Assembly: GCA_003550305.1 (NCBI GenBank) | Contig: QKYT01000292.1 | Span: 72,933-136,932 of the forward strand | Source: Glomus cerebriforme | Taxonomy: Eukaryota; Glomeromycota; Glomeromycetes; Glomerales; Glomeraceae | Length of the DNA: 64,000 bases | Direction of reading: 5' to 3' | Shown: piece after piece, positions 24,323 to 35,329 of the stretch | How the letters are laid out: every line of letters begins with the position of its first letter | Position numbering within the stretch: the stretch's first letter is position 1 | Notes under the pieces: model-generated | The model's database searches: none | Seen by the model: only the letters and a program-made list of their open reading frames with translations | What the model was told of the DNA's origin: nothing | Position numbers and translations under genes: made by a program

Positions 24323-25572
24323 GATTCATTTGGCTTAAAAATTAAAAATTTCAATTCAAGTAATTTAGTATCATTTCAAAAACATGCAATACAGGCGTTT
24401 AATAAAAAATGGAAGGAATTTGATGTTTCTTTATATCTGTTAGCACCTATTATCTATATAAATAGGATCATAAAAGTGGATTCTGTAAAATAAGCCATCT
24501 TAGATATGATTATATTCTTAAATCTTAATTTCATTTTTCTTATATATGTAAGTTCATTTAAAGACTGACATGAAAAAAAATGAAATATAAAATATAAAAT
24601 ATCTCTACTACTAGTACTTCTAAACTAATCAGTTCTTAATGATGCAAAATTGAATATAAATCATATAAGATAACTGCTTATAGTGATTATTATAAAAAAC
24701 TAAAATAAATCTATTTAGTACAATACTCTTCTATCTAAAACTTTTATTATAAATATATTAGTAAGATATAATTGAAAATTGATTCCCATTATTAGAATCA
24801 ATTTTAAAATCAACTCATCATGATTTAGTATTCCAATCTGTTTATCCATTATCCAGTTTTTTAATAGATATCCGTCATCTGGTAATTATATGGCACGTCT
24901 GTAATGTGTGCCATTTTAGGTGGTCAGCCCGACCATGATTTTATGGACGGCTAACCACCTCGGTGACAAATAGGTGTGACAAATAGGTTTCACACATGCC
25001 GGGTGGAGAAAAAAAAATTAGTGCAGATCTTACCCATATAAGTTAACCTGTCACAAATTACAGATATGCGATTATATGGATGACAGAATATATATATTAA
25101 TGGATCAGATTTCTCAGATGAATAATAATGGATTCAATCTGTCAGTATTAAAACAATCCGTTTATCCTCATCCTAGGATTTTTAACAGATATCCTTTGGA
25201 TATTCGTTATCCAGTGGATTTTTCTAATGATCAATACAAAATCAGAACAGATTCAACCTGCGTGAGTGTTTGGGATATCTACAATATTAATAGTGTACTG
25301 TACCTAGAGTTTCCAAAATGCAAGCGCACAGTGCTCTTGGAACTGAACTGGAATTATTCTTAAAGCACTTTCACCAAAAAGTCGGAATTATGGCAGAGGA
25401 TTTGAAGAGATCTTTAAAGGTAGTATTTTTTTTTTTTGTTCTAGATAGAAAGATTCTCAGTCATATTACAATGTCAAGAACAAATTATTTATAGACATCG
25501 TTATTAATTTACACTTTTATAATTATGCTAAATAATAGCTTTGAAGCGGAACTCTGATAAGCCCCATTCTCC
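24323..25572. other. Gene-poor region with hairpin and one possible exon
   Basis: A strong imperfect hairpin lies at 24917-24960 (GGTGGTCAGCC facing GGCTAACCACC). A coding-like segment 25318-25419 (+) begins with ATG (MQAHSALGTELELFLKHFHQ) and ends at a GTAGTA donor-like site, but no in-frame partner was found. Confidence 0.35.
24917..24960. repeat. Imperfect hairpin
   Basis: GGTGGTcAGCC(cga)CCAT-gatttt-ATGG(ac)GGCTaACCACC can fold into a stem of about 14-15 pairs with small bulges. It is the most stable small fold noticed in an otherwise AT-rich stretch. Purpose unknown. Confidence 0.6.
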
Positions 25573-25878
25573 ATGATTAACGTAGGGTTATCATGTTTCG
25601 GAAACTGGATCATAATGTTTGATCTTGGCGCAAGCGCCTTAAGACGCTCATATGGCTCTCACGGAAGAGCCTACCAAAAATTCAGTGAAATCATGACGCG
25701 TCATGGTTTCGTGAGAAACCAGTACAGCATGTATCACCACTTGAATGATTGTCCGCTTTTGCTCGCTTGCTTTGTCATTTTCTTAATAAGTGGCAGCTGC
25801 AACTTTCAAGGTAATCCTCACGTCAGACTGTCAGAGGCATCCGGATCGCGATCCAAAGAAGTCCAAAAATGGGGATGA
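25573..25878 (+). CDS. VapD-like (Cas2-fold endoribonuclease family) reading frame
   Basis: 101-codon open frame. Residues about 15-55 match the virulence-associated protein D pattern: FDLGASAL...Y...AYQKFSEIM..HGFVRNQYSMY, compared with the family order FDL / Tyr / AY..I / GFxRxQxSxY. VapD proteins are small Cas2-like ribonucleases found in bacteria, some in toxin-antitoxin settings, and also in some fungi. The C-terminal half does not align by eye and may be frameshifted, diverged, or belong to an exon with a wrong end; a GTAATC donor-like site follows CTTTCAAG near 25810. Start is uncertain: the second Met, MFDLGAS, sits where the family begins. Local GC is far above the surroundings (near 45%), unlike all neighbours, suggesting recent transfer, strong constraint, or a young repeat. 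No companion gene seen. Confidence 0.6.
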   Translation: MINVGLSCFGNWIIMFDLGASALRRSYGSHGRAYQKFSEIMTRHGFVRNQYSMYHHLNDCPLLLACFVIFLISGSCNFQGNPHVRLSEASGSRSKEVQKWG

Positions 25879-26566
25879 CTTCATTTGCCGTTTATACCAT
25901 TATGGTAAAGTGGGATAATTAATAAAGAAAAATAGGTTATATTATATTATAATACTCAATTTGCTATAATAAAAATGCAATTTATTCATTTTCTCCATGT
26001 ATTTACAAGAAATCAGAAATATTGTAATTTGTAAATAATTTTAAAAAATGACATTAATTAGGCTAAGTTAATGTTGTTTCTGAAATGAAAAATTATTTTT
26101 GGTTAAATTCTTTCATATATTACCATTTAAATACAAACACTATACAAACAATATATAAAGCAATAAAATGCTTTATTTCATTGCAACACGTCTTTTTAGA
26201 AAACAGATTGGCCTAGTTTACGATGTATTCAGAAAGTTTATTAATTTCTAAATGAAAATGTTCTTCAGGCTCCTACTAACAATAACCATCACTTTAATTG
26301 ACTTAATTATTTGTACTCTAACTAACGAAAAATAGGTTGATAATGAAATTTAGAGCTCACTGTTGAAAGTTCTTGCGCTATATGATAAAATAAGAGAGTA
26401 CAACAATGAATATGTCTACTTGTTGAAAATGATGTGGTGTTTAATATGTTTAATTGTAATATAATTATTAATTTAAATAATTCGTATATATTATTTATTA
26501 TTATCTGTTATATCAAATGAAAATTGTTGTCGTATAATAAATTATTCTAATTGTTTTATGATTAAT
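25879..26566. other. Intergenic AT-rich DNA
   Basis: 3' flanks of two converging loci; no feature supported. Confidence 0.5.
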
Positions 26567-27765
26567 CTACATTTCTACATTTTTAAAAGGAAAATAATAT
26601 TTTTGAATATACCAAACGAGAGCCTCAGCCAAATTATCAACGAAATGCTCTCGTAATCTTTTATTTCCAAGTCTTAAAAATCTAGGTAATCTAAAAATTG
26701 AGTAATAATTTGTGTTAATAAAAATCATAAAAGTCTCATAAAATTTTACTTGCATTTTTCCTTAATATTATAGATACTTACTCTATTTGTATGGCATCAA
26801 CAACTTGTTCATTGTGTCTCGAACCATATCTTTGCACAGAATAACCTCCATGAAAATATCTTTCATTCGGCATTGGAAATTGATGTACATGCGAAGGAAC
26901 TGTATCATATCCAAGATTTTGTAATTTTCCACCAAGTGAAGTATATTCTCCTCTTAATAATTCTGAAAAACTCATCACGTTTTGTTTACGAGTATATAAT
27001 GCTCTTATGCTTGATTCTGAAGCAATTTCAATGTTATTATCTAATGCGTTGGTGGAAAGTGATAAAGTTGCTGATGATAATACATATCCCAATTCAATGT
27101 AATTTTCCGGATGACCGTGTCCTAAAAAGAAACGGGAATAATATAAGCATGTTTATTTTTCTTAAGAAAAGATCATTTAATTGTTACATACCGTGAATGT
27201 CAATTAATAAACCATATCCAAAACGTAATTCAACTTCGTCAATGGCATCTCTTATAAAGGAATGGTAATCATTCCAGACAATTTGTGTTTCATTACCCGA
27301 TTCAATTTCAACACCTTCTTTCAAAGGACGATTAACGTCAATTTTACTTCTTCCCAAGTGATTAACTACAATAAACGGTCTTCTTCCGTTCAATCTTTGC
27401 ATAATTCTTTTAGATAATAAGTGTCCAATTTCTTGCGTGTTTATATCATTAGATTTTATTGTTCCGGGAATGGTTTGTTTTCTATCAGGAATTTCATCTG
27501 GAAATAAATGTCCTCCATGAGGAATGGAAAGTATTAATGGAAGATGACCTGGAATGAATTCACTGAAATTGTTGTAGCCATATGATGACGGTGCTAATAA
27601 GTAAGATATATCTGAATCGGAATTATTTGTTATGGCTACTGATTTTGATTGAAAATTCGAGGTTGATATATACAATATAAAAAATAGGAAGAATACTGCT
27701 ATTAAAACTGATATTTTCGGATTCTTTAATAGATTTTTTTGATATCTTCCTTGAAATCGCGCCAT
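26567..27765 (-). CDS. N-formylglutamate amidohydrolase-like protein, type II membrane anchor
   Basis: Three minus-strand exons, 27192-27765, 26782-27121 and 26567-26690, join in frame to 1038 nt, 345 aa. A single membrane segment at about residues 19-34 after a basic N-terminus predicts a lumenal or extracellular catalytic part. Motifs in order: IPHGGHLFPDEIPDR (HGG 83-85), VVNHLGRSKIDVNRP (about 133-147), and LLIDIHGHGH (about 186-195) across the first intron; these correspond to the metal and substrate residues of the N-formylglutamate amidohydrolase (FGase) fold. Fungal members are poorly characterised and their substrate is unknown; hydrolysis of a small amide is inference. Divergently arranged with the zinc-finger/PARP gene, 934 bp apart. 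Complete by length and frame. Confidence 0.82.
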
Positions 27766-28699
27766 ATTATAAAAATGGTTAAGATTATAATATTCTTTTT
27801 TTAAGTTTATTCAATAAAGAATGCTTAGAATCAATAATAAATGAAATTCTTTGAAATTAAGAAAGAATACGAATGTATTTCTCAATTTGAAAATCTTTAA
27901 TTTACAAAACCGTATATATGTAACTGCATGTGCAAAATTAAATACTACAAACAATATACCCGTTAAATAACGCTAATCTATATAAGATACAAATCGTAAC
28001 GGAGTACGAGATTTAAATTTCTATTAATAAATCGCTTTTAAATTTGTTATACAAAATATTGAATGACGTTTTAAAACACCATGAATTCCGCAGTTTCGAT
28101 TCGGAGAACTGTACGAGTGTCGTGCAATGTTACGTTGTGATCTTTCGTTTCCCAAATTGGAAATCCTTAAACAATTTTTTTTTTGTTATATGCAACGAAC
28201 ATGAGTTTCTATAAGAATTGCTTAGCAACTTGGCATGAACTAAATCATAAATTGTTAGATGAAAAAAATTGTTTATTGTTATATTTCTAATTATGGTAAT
28301 TTTTTAGAAAGATGTCAGTACTTTTATCATGGCATATCGGAATTTGCCCGGCTTATCGAAATCCTGTGTACCAAAACACAAACCTCTTTCAGCCATTTAT
28401 TTAAACGGCTTATTTTTAGTTTGTCATATACTTCCAAATCAGTGGATATAAAATGAAAACGCGGAATACATAGAAGACTTTTCCGGTTTTTTTTTCATAG
28501 ACTGAGTAGACTGAGAACTATCTGTGATAGTAAATTTATTTGCTCTAAATTTTTCATAAAAAGAATGTTCCGTTATCTTTGAGAGAGTGTTGTAAATAAA
28601 ATTTTGGATATATTCGCTTTTAATTTTCTTGGACTTTTTTAAATTTTTTGCTTTATATACATTAAACTTTTTTTTTGTTAAATATTATTCAGAATAAAA
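27766..28699. promoter_or_regulatory. Divergent promoter region
   Basis: The 934 bp between two divergently transcribed genes must contain both promoters. A less AT-rich patch at 28080-28160 may be a regulatory core. No specific factor site identified. Confidence 0.5.
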
Positions 28700-31016
28700 A
28701 TGTTAAAATCATTAAAAAGATTTAAACAAAAAAAAGAGAATATTTGTGCGAGAACAGGATGTAATAATCAAATTAAAAGAGAAAGAAATGGGACAGAATT
28801 TAATTATTGCAGTTCAAGTTGTCAAATGAGTCATTATTCTCCTGGTGCGAGTGAATTTTACGATGAATCTTTGGATGCGCCACCTTATACTCCTCCTTCA
28901 AATCAATGGGGAGTTTGGACACCTAATCAGAATGATACACCTCCTTCATATTCAACCGTTAATAACGAAAATGATATTTTTGGCTCTATAGATGATGTTC
29001 AAGTTACACCTCTTTGGGAAACTGATGATGATCCTCCTTCAAATTCTCGTTATTCTTCTTCCTCTAAACCAGCGGATGATTTTCCAATTTGGATTGGATC
29101 TTCTGTTGACCCATTATGGACTCCTTCTTCAAATAGGAATACTTCTTCTAGAAATTATTCACCTCCCGCTACTCCTCGATCAAGTAGTCCTTCAGACGAG
29201 GAAGAAATTAATTGTCCAGAATGTACATTCTTTATTCGTCCAAATAAGACAGTTTGTGAGATGTGCGGTACAAGCATAAAGAGGCCGGAACCAAAGAGAA
29301 GTTATAAGAGTTCATCAAAACCAAAAACTACTATATCAACTTTTCGCGATTTGTACGAAGAAGAGGAGGAAGAAGAGGAAGAAGAAGAGGAAGAAGAAGA
29401 AGATGATGATAATCCGTTTGCAGATCCTTTACCAAGACGAAATAATCAATCTTCTTCAGATAATTATAGAAAATCATTTAAATCACGAAATCAATCTTCT
29501 TATGCTTCTTCGGATAATAATTATAATAATTATAGAAATTCCTCATCTTCTAAATCACGAAATCAATCTTCTTATTCTTCAGATAATTCTAATGATTATG
29601 ATTATAGAGATTCATCATACTCTCGATCGCGAAACCAGTCTTCTTCACGTAACCGTACATCATATCAAACTCCAACACCTCCAAGTGACGAACTTTGGAT
29701 TGAAGAGGAAGATACTTTCTTTGAATATACTCCAACTCGTAAACCACCAAGACAAAGACCTCCACCTAAACCTTATACTCCGCCTTCTTTTTTCAGAGAA
29801 CCAGAGGGACGTCCAAAAAGAAATGTGCAAAAACCACCTACACCTCCTTTAAAAGATAAAGATAGTCCAATTACATGTTCAGCATGTAATTTCGATAATC
29901 ATTATTCGATGACTCATTGCGAAATTTGTTACACACAATTAAAGAAAACTCCTGAACCAGAGAATAAAAGAAATACAACATTTGATCGAATAGAACAAAC
30001 ACGAGCGAAAAAAGCATGTGCAGTTTGCTCTTTCTATAATGATGCTGACAGAGTTCAATGTGAAATGTGTTATTCTCCTATCGAGACTGTTCGTAAATCA
30101 ACTTTCAATTTACCTTCCTTTTTCTCACACGATGTTAATATGACACAATGCCCAACTTGTACATTTATGAACCATCCTTCAATGGCACAATGTGAAATGT
30201 GTCGAAATGCATTGCCAGGAAATAATATCAAGCAGCAGCAACAACAGTATCAACAATATCTTGACAATTTGCCTGGACCAATAACTAAATTAATTAAATT
30301 ACCAGTGGATGACCATGATTACATGACTGCACAGTAAGTATCCTATCAGATTTATTTTTTTTAAAAAAAAAAAAAATATTTATTCACGTAAGTAAACTTT
30401 TCTTTAGACAACAGTTCAAAGTTGGAATTCCAAACGCAAATATTTTAGCAATATTCAAAGTAATTATGCCAGCGAGATTAATTCAAGCACATGAAACATA
30501 CAAGAAGCAAATTGCTGGTAACAATCCAGTAGCTAACGTTACTCATCGGATGTTCCACGGCACTCACGTTGCTTGCGATGCTAAACGATATTATGGAAAT
30601 GCCGGTTGGAAATATTGTGCGGCAGCTGACTGTGGCTTATGTGGTATTTCTCAAAATGGAAATAGCTGTGCAAAATCAAAATATGGCGGAAGTAAGTAGA
30701 ATGAAAATAGTATTAATTTATCAATTGAGTAATAATTTAAATCATGTCATACTCATAATCATCTTTTATAATTTTAAGGAATGTGGTTTGCGAACAATTC
30801 TCAAACTTCTTTGGGATATTGTAGAACTGATCCAGTTAAAGCCATGTTTATTCAAGAGATCATATCAGCAACCGGTGGTCAGATTATTATTGTCGATAAG
30901 GAAGCGGTAAGACACCGATATATTTAATTTAATTAGTAAATTTGGTGAATCATTAAATAACACTATAATTCCTTTCATAGGCAACTCTTGTGAAATTCCT
31001 AATTATTTTCCAATAA
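28700..31016 (+). CDS. Multi-zinc-finger protein with C-terminal PARP-like domain
   Basis: Four exons, 28700-30333, 30408-30691, 30779-30906 and 30981-31016; 2082 nt, 693 aa. N-terminal Cys cluster C16/C21/C37/C41 resembles a MYM/TRASH-like finger. Four RanBP2-like C-x2-C-x10-C-x2-C fingers lie at 172-189, 393-410, 440-457 and 484-501; the canonical Trp before the first Cys is missing. Between them are Pro/Ser-rich linkers, a run of Glu (about 220-234), and 3-4 repeats around SRNQSSY. The C-terminus (about 545-693) has FHGT (594-596), clustered cysteines (KYCAAADCGLCGI), GGRMWFANNSQ where PARPs have G-x-Y-F-A, and a final ATLVKFLIIF strand, as in small fungal PARP-like proteins. Role in ADP-ribosylation or ubiquitin/RNA binding is inference. 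Catalytic competence is uncertain because the usual Tyr is replaced by Trp. Confidence 0.82.
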
Positions 31017-32860
31017 ATTATATTCTTGTGTAAAAATAAATTTTTTATATATATGGAGCTTGATAAGCTATTCTTTTTTTTTTGTATTCTATATACAGTA
31101 TATAAATATATTTTTTCCAACTTTTGTTTTCATTCATTGTTTCCTTTGGTACATTATAAATAAATTGATCATTAAGATTCGTGATTAAGTTCAGAAAGTA
31201 ATCACGTGAATGAGGGATACTTAATAAACTTCACAAAAATTGGCCAGAATCATTACATTCGGCCGGCATTAATAAATTAGCCATGTGACGAATAATAAAT
31301 AATGGCCTAGGTGCTCCTCCTCCCTCCCTTTGGGACCATAGTAAAAAAAAAAAAAAAAAATGGCAGAATGTGCACTTAAAGAGGGTATGCAAGTAAAAAT
31401 ATATAGAGCTCTTATAAGTTGGGATTAAGCCTACCATGCACTTCAAAAGAATTTATATAATATATGCACTTATAAAGGTTTTATTACTGTAATATAATTT
31501 CTTAATGCCAACTGATCATCATGTATTCACTGTATTATATATCAATTTTTGGTATAATTTTTTTAATATATACAATTGATATATAGGTAAATATTATTTA
31601 TTAATTGATTTCTTTACCATATTACTTTATTGTATAGATCAGAATTTTTTTTTATTGAATTAATAATTAAGACAATAAAAAATATTATATAATTTGCAAT
31701 TACAGTATATCAAAAAATCCAAAATTCTATTTGGTAAAGTATTAAATATATATATTAAAATACCATTTCAAATCAACTTATTTTTTAAAATTATACTTTT
31801 ATATACTGAATATTTTCAAATAAAAGTATAGAAGTAAAAATATAAATGAAATATTTGCCATATTATTCAACATAATAGGCTTTCTATTTTATTACAATAT
31901 CAATCATTTTACTGATTACTTATAATTTTCCATAAAAAATAAGTTTTTAAAAAAATGTGATGTCTAAATAATTAAAACTAAAACTAGAAATTCAAATTAA
32001 TGCATCATTTTGTATAATTTTAAATTACTAATGTAATTGTTTAACGTATTTCTATTAGTTTGATTTGATATTATATAAAATTTAAATATTATATGTGATA
32101 GTGTTATTATTTTAATTTGGCAATACTACAGAGAATTTGACAATGAAAATCAAAAACAATTTTTTTTTCAAATTCTCTTTAAATGTTTACCAAAATAATT
32201 TATAATTATAGTATTTATACTGTTATTTTTATTGTTCTTATTTATTTAACAGATAAATTTATTAACCAAACTGACTGCTCAAACAAATAATTTAAAAGAT
32301 AAAGTTTATTAAAATTGATTATCATTATTATATATAGTATATTAAATAACTAAATATTTAAAACTTCTAGTAAATATTTAAAACTAGTAAATATTTATTA
32401 TGAAATAATACAATTTTCATTTGTGATAATACTATCAATAGTACAGTTCTTGTTACAGATAAAGTCAAGATTTCTAGAATAAATCTTGATATAAATTTAG
32501 TTAGAAAATTATTATATTATTATTATTATAATAAATTAATAATAAATGAATATTATTAAATAATAAGTGTAATAAAACAACAACAATATGCATATCTTAA
32601 ATATGAGAAGTATACAACAAATAATAAAAAAAGAAGATTATAAAAGAATCTTCTTAAAAAAATTCTACAATAACTTTAACCTATTTTAAACCTTTCTTCT
32701 ATGCTTATTTGTAATTTATACCTTAAGATAATAAATCATAATAAGAAAAACCAATAATCTTCTGATTATTAATCACTAACTTAAAAAAGTTTAAGCTTAA
32801 ATAATACTATTTTAAATTTTGAATATATATATATTTTCTGTAATGATTCTTTATATTCAG
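31017..32860. other. Gene-free, very AT-rich DNA with one MITE
   Basis: 3' flank of the PARP-like gene, then a Tigger-derived MITE (31311-31489), then over 1.3 kb of extremely AT-rich sequence without a supported feature. Confidence 0.5.
31311..31489. mobile_element. Tigger/pogo-derived MITE copy 2
   Basis: Reverse-orientation relative of 17453-17649: shares CTTTGGGACCATAGTAAAAA, GCAGAATGTGCACTTAAAGA, GTTGGGATTAAGCCTACC and an end reading ...TTATTACTG before TA. The left terminus is degenerate, so no clean target duplication there. Confidence 0.8.
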
Positions 32861-33388
32861 CTAAAGAATTTAAAGAATTAGAAATTGTATATCATGAAAT
32901 TTGCAAAGAACTTAATCAAATTAAATTAAGTATGTAATAAATTTTTTTTATTTTTAATAAAAATATTAAATATTTTATAAATAATATACTTTTATAAGTA
33001 TGCTATCAAGTATAATGCTTTTTTTAATATATTTTATTTAATTTTTTTTTATTTTTTAGCTTTTACATCTATTAATAAAAAAATTCATTTAATGTTATAA
33101 GAAATAATGTAAAGATAAAGAAAAACCAGTTTATAATCCTGATAAATTCAAAAAAATGTTAAAAACAAAGGAACTAAACTGAAATAATTTTTTGATAAAC
33201 TTATTGCTAATACAAATCCTTAAAAAAAAAAGGTTTATAACCAATCAGTAAAATAAAAAAAAAACTTGTTACAATATGTTATTTTTTGGCAAGTTTTAAT
33301 AACAATTATATCAAATTATATTATTATATTATGTTAGTTATAATTCAAAAAAAATCTATTTTATAGAAAAGTATAATATCATCTATAT

Positions 33389-33919
33389 CACTGGTTAAAA
33401 ACTGATCTATCTTACAGATATCTTATAAATATCGGATACCCAAAATGCAGAAAATCTGCTATACATCGGGTACCCAATATGTATATTATAGAATTAAAAA
33501 AATACAATTTATTAATTATCTCCTATCCAGTGATCATAAAAAGATGAAATATAGCTCATTTGATTCGCCTCACTGAGACGTATCGAATAGTACTAATTTC
33601 ACATTTTTAGGTGCGATAGATATCAAGATATTGCATTTTTTGTTTATTTTTTTATGATTTATCGAATATCTCAGCATCTATCACACCTAGAAATGCGAAA
33701 TTAGTACCATTCGATACGTCTCAGTGAGGCGAATCGAATGAGCTATATTTCATCTTTTTATGATTACTGGATAGTGAAATAATTAATAAATTGTATTTTT
33801 TAATTCTATAGTATACATATTGGATACCTGATATATAGCAGATTTTTTGCATTTTGGGTACCTGATATTTATAAGATATCTGTAAAATATCTGTAAGATA
33901 GATCAGTTTTTAACCAGTG
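33389..33919. mobile_element. Palindromic MITE, family P1 copy 2 (531 bp, 3-bp TSD)
   Basis: Ends CACTGGTTAAAAACTGATC and GATCAGTTTTTAACCAGTG, flanked by TAT (33386-33388, 33920-33922). Same length as copy 1; long complementary arms around a centre near 33645. Confidence 0.9.
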
Positions 33920-33935
33920 TATATAATTGTGTATA

Positions 33936-34828
33936 GTGCTCTGAATGGTTCAGTTCAATTCAGTTCTTAAACCAAACTGAAAACTTTGGTTCAGTTTAGT
34001 TCTGGAACTGGAACTGAAAAATTTGGTTTGGATCAAACTGAAATTTAATAAAAAAGTGAAAAATGCGAAAATTTGAATAATTTGGCATGCACTAATGCAT
34101 AGAACATAAAATATAGCTCATTCGAATCGTCTCAATGAGACGAATCAAATGGTAGTAAAAGCAAAATTCTAGCATTAATATTTCGTTTGCTATTGTTGAA
34201 AACGTAAATTTCTTCAAGTATGATTTGCTAATGAAATATCGATGCTAAAGACATGAATTTAGTGTCATTCGATGCGTCTCGATGAGACAAATCCAAAGAG
34301 CTATAAAACGTTAACATTGGATCACTAGATGGTGCACAATATCAAATATAATGTCAGAGTCAGCATTTTGAAATTTTTGAAATTTAAAATTCTGAATTTT
34401 TGGAACCGTTGACTTTACTCCTCTTCTAGTGATCCAATGTTAATGCTTTATAGATCATTGGAATCATCTTATCGAGACACGTTGAATGACACTAAATTCA
34501 TATCTTTAGCATTAATATTTCATCAGCAAATCGTACTTAAAGAAATTTACATTTTCATCGATAGCAAATAAAATATCAATGCTAGAATTTTGCTTTTACT
34601 ACCATTTGATTCATCTCATTGAGATGATTCGAATGAGTTATATTATATATTTATGAATCAGTATATGTCGAATTATTCAAATTTTTGCATTTTTCACTTT
34701 TTTATTAAGTTTCAGTTCGATCCAAACTGAATTTTTCAGTTCTGGTTCCAGGAACTGAACCAAACTGATCTGGAATTTTGGCCAGTTTTAGTTCAGTTCC
34801 CAGTTTGAACTGAAACTGTTCAGAGTAC
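33936..34828. mobile_element. Palindromic MITE, family P4 (893 bp, TA TSD)
   Basis: Ends GTGCTCTGAATGGTTCAGTT and inverse ...AACTGTTCAGAGTAC, flanked by TA (33934-33935, 34829-34830). Subterminal runs of GGTTCAGTT/GAACTGAA. Arms of more than 400 bp are mutually inverted, with a centre near 34385. Each arm carries two copies of the module found in P1 and P3. Confidence 0.85.
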
Positions 34829-35329
34829 TAATTGTGTATGTGACTTAAAAATCTTTTTTTTAACAATTATCAAGTATTTTTATATCTTTTATTTCATAAA
34901 TTTTAAATTTTGAAAAAAAAAGATTCAGGTAATATTTTATTATAACCATTTTTTTTTTTAAATTATAATTTATAAATTATAATATAAGACTATTATACTA
35001 AATACTAAATACTAATGCTTAATAAAAACAGATATGCTACCTAAAAAAAAATTATATATCACACAAGGTATACATTTTGAAGTTTTGAAAGGTTTGAAAT
35101 ATAAAATAAATTTCTAAACTAGTTTAAAGTTACCAACTGATGATTTTAATAATTTAAAGAAATGGGATCTTGACAATGAATTGAAAGAATTAATAAATAA
35201 ACATAATGAATTGAAGGGATACAATATTAACGAATTGAAGGAAATTGTTCATTCCTACAATTTGGAGACAATTGGTCCTGATAATTTGGATTATACAATA
35301 CTTAAATTTCTATTTGAACAAGAGTACTA

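Larger units (their letters stand above)
32861..35329 (+). pseudogene. Gene relic split by two palindromic MITEs
   Basis: Coding-like pieces on the plus strand: 32861-32929 (KEFKELEIVYHEICKELNQI, then GTATGT), a short piece at 33061, and 35129-35329, a 66-codon open segment after an AG acceptor (WDLDNELKELINKHNELKGY ... ending TAA). Elements P1 copy 2 and P4 lie between them, 16 bp apart. No family recognised. The pieces may be one gene whose introns took the insertions, or unrelated relics. Confidence 0.4.

Noticed and set aside
28992..29852. Leu/Ile-rich frames inside the PARP-like gene
   Set aside because: Shadows of the long real frame in another phase.
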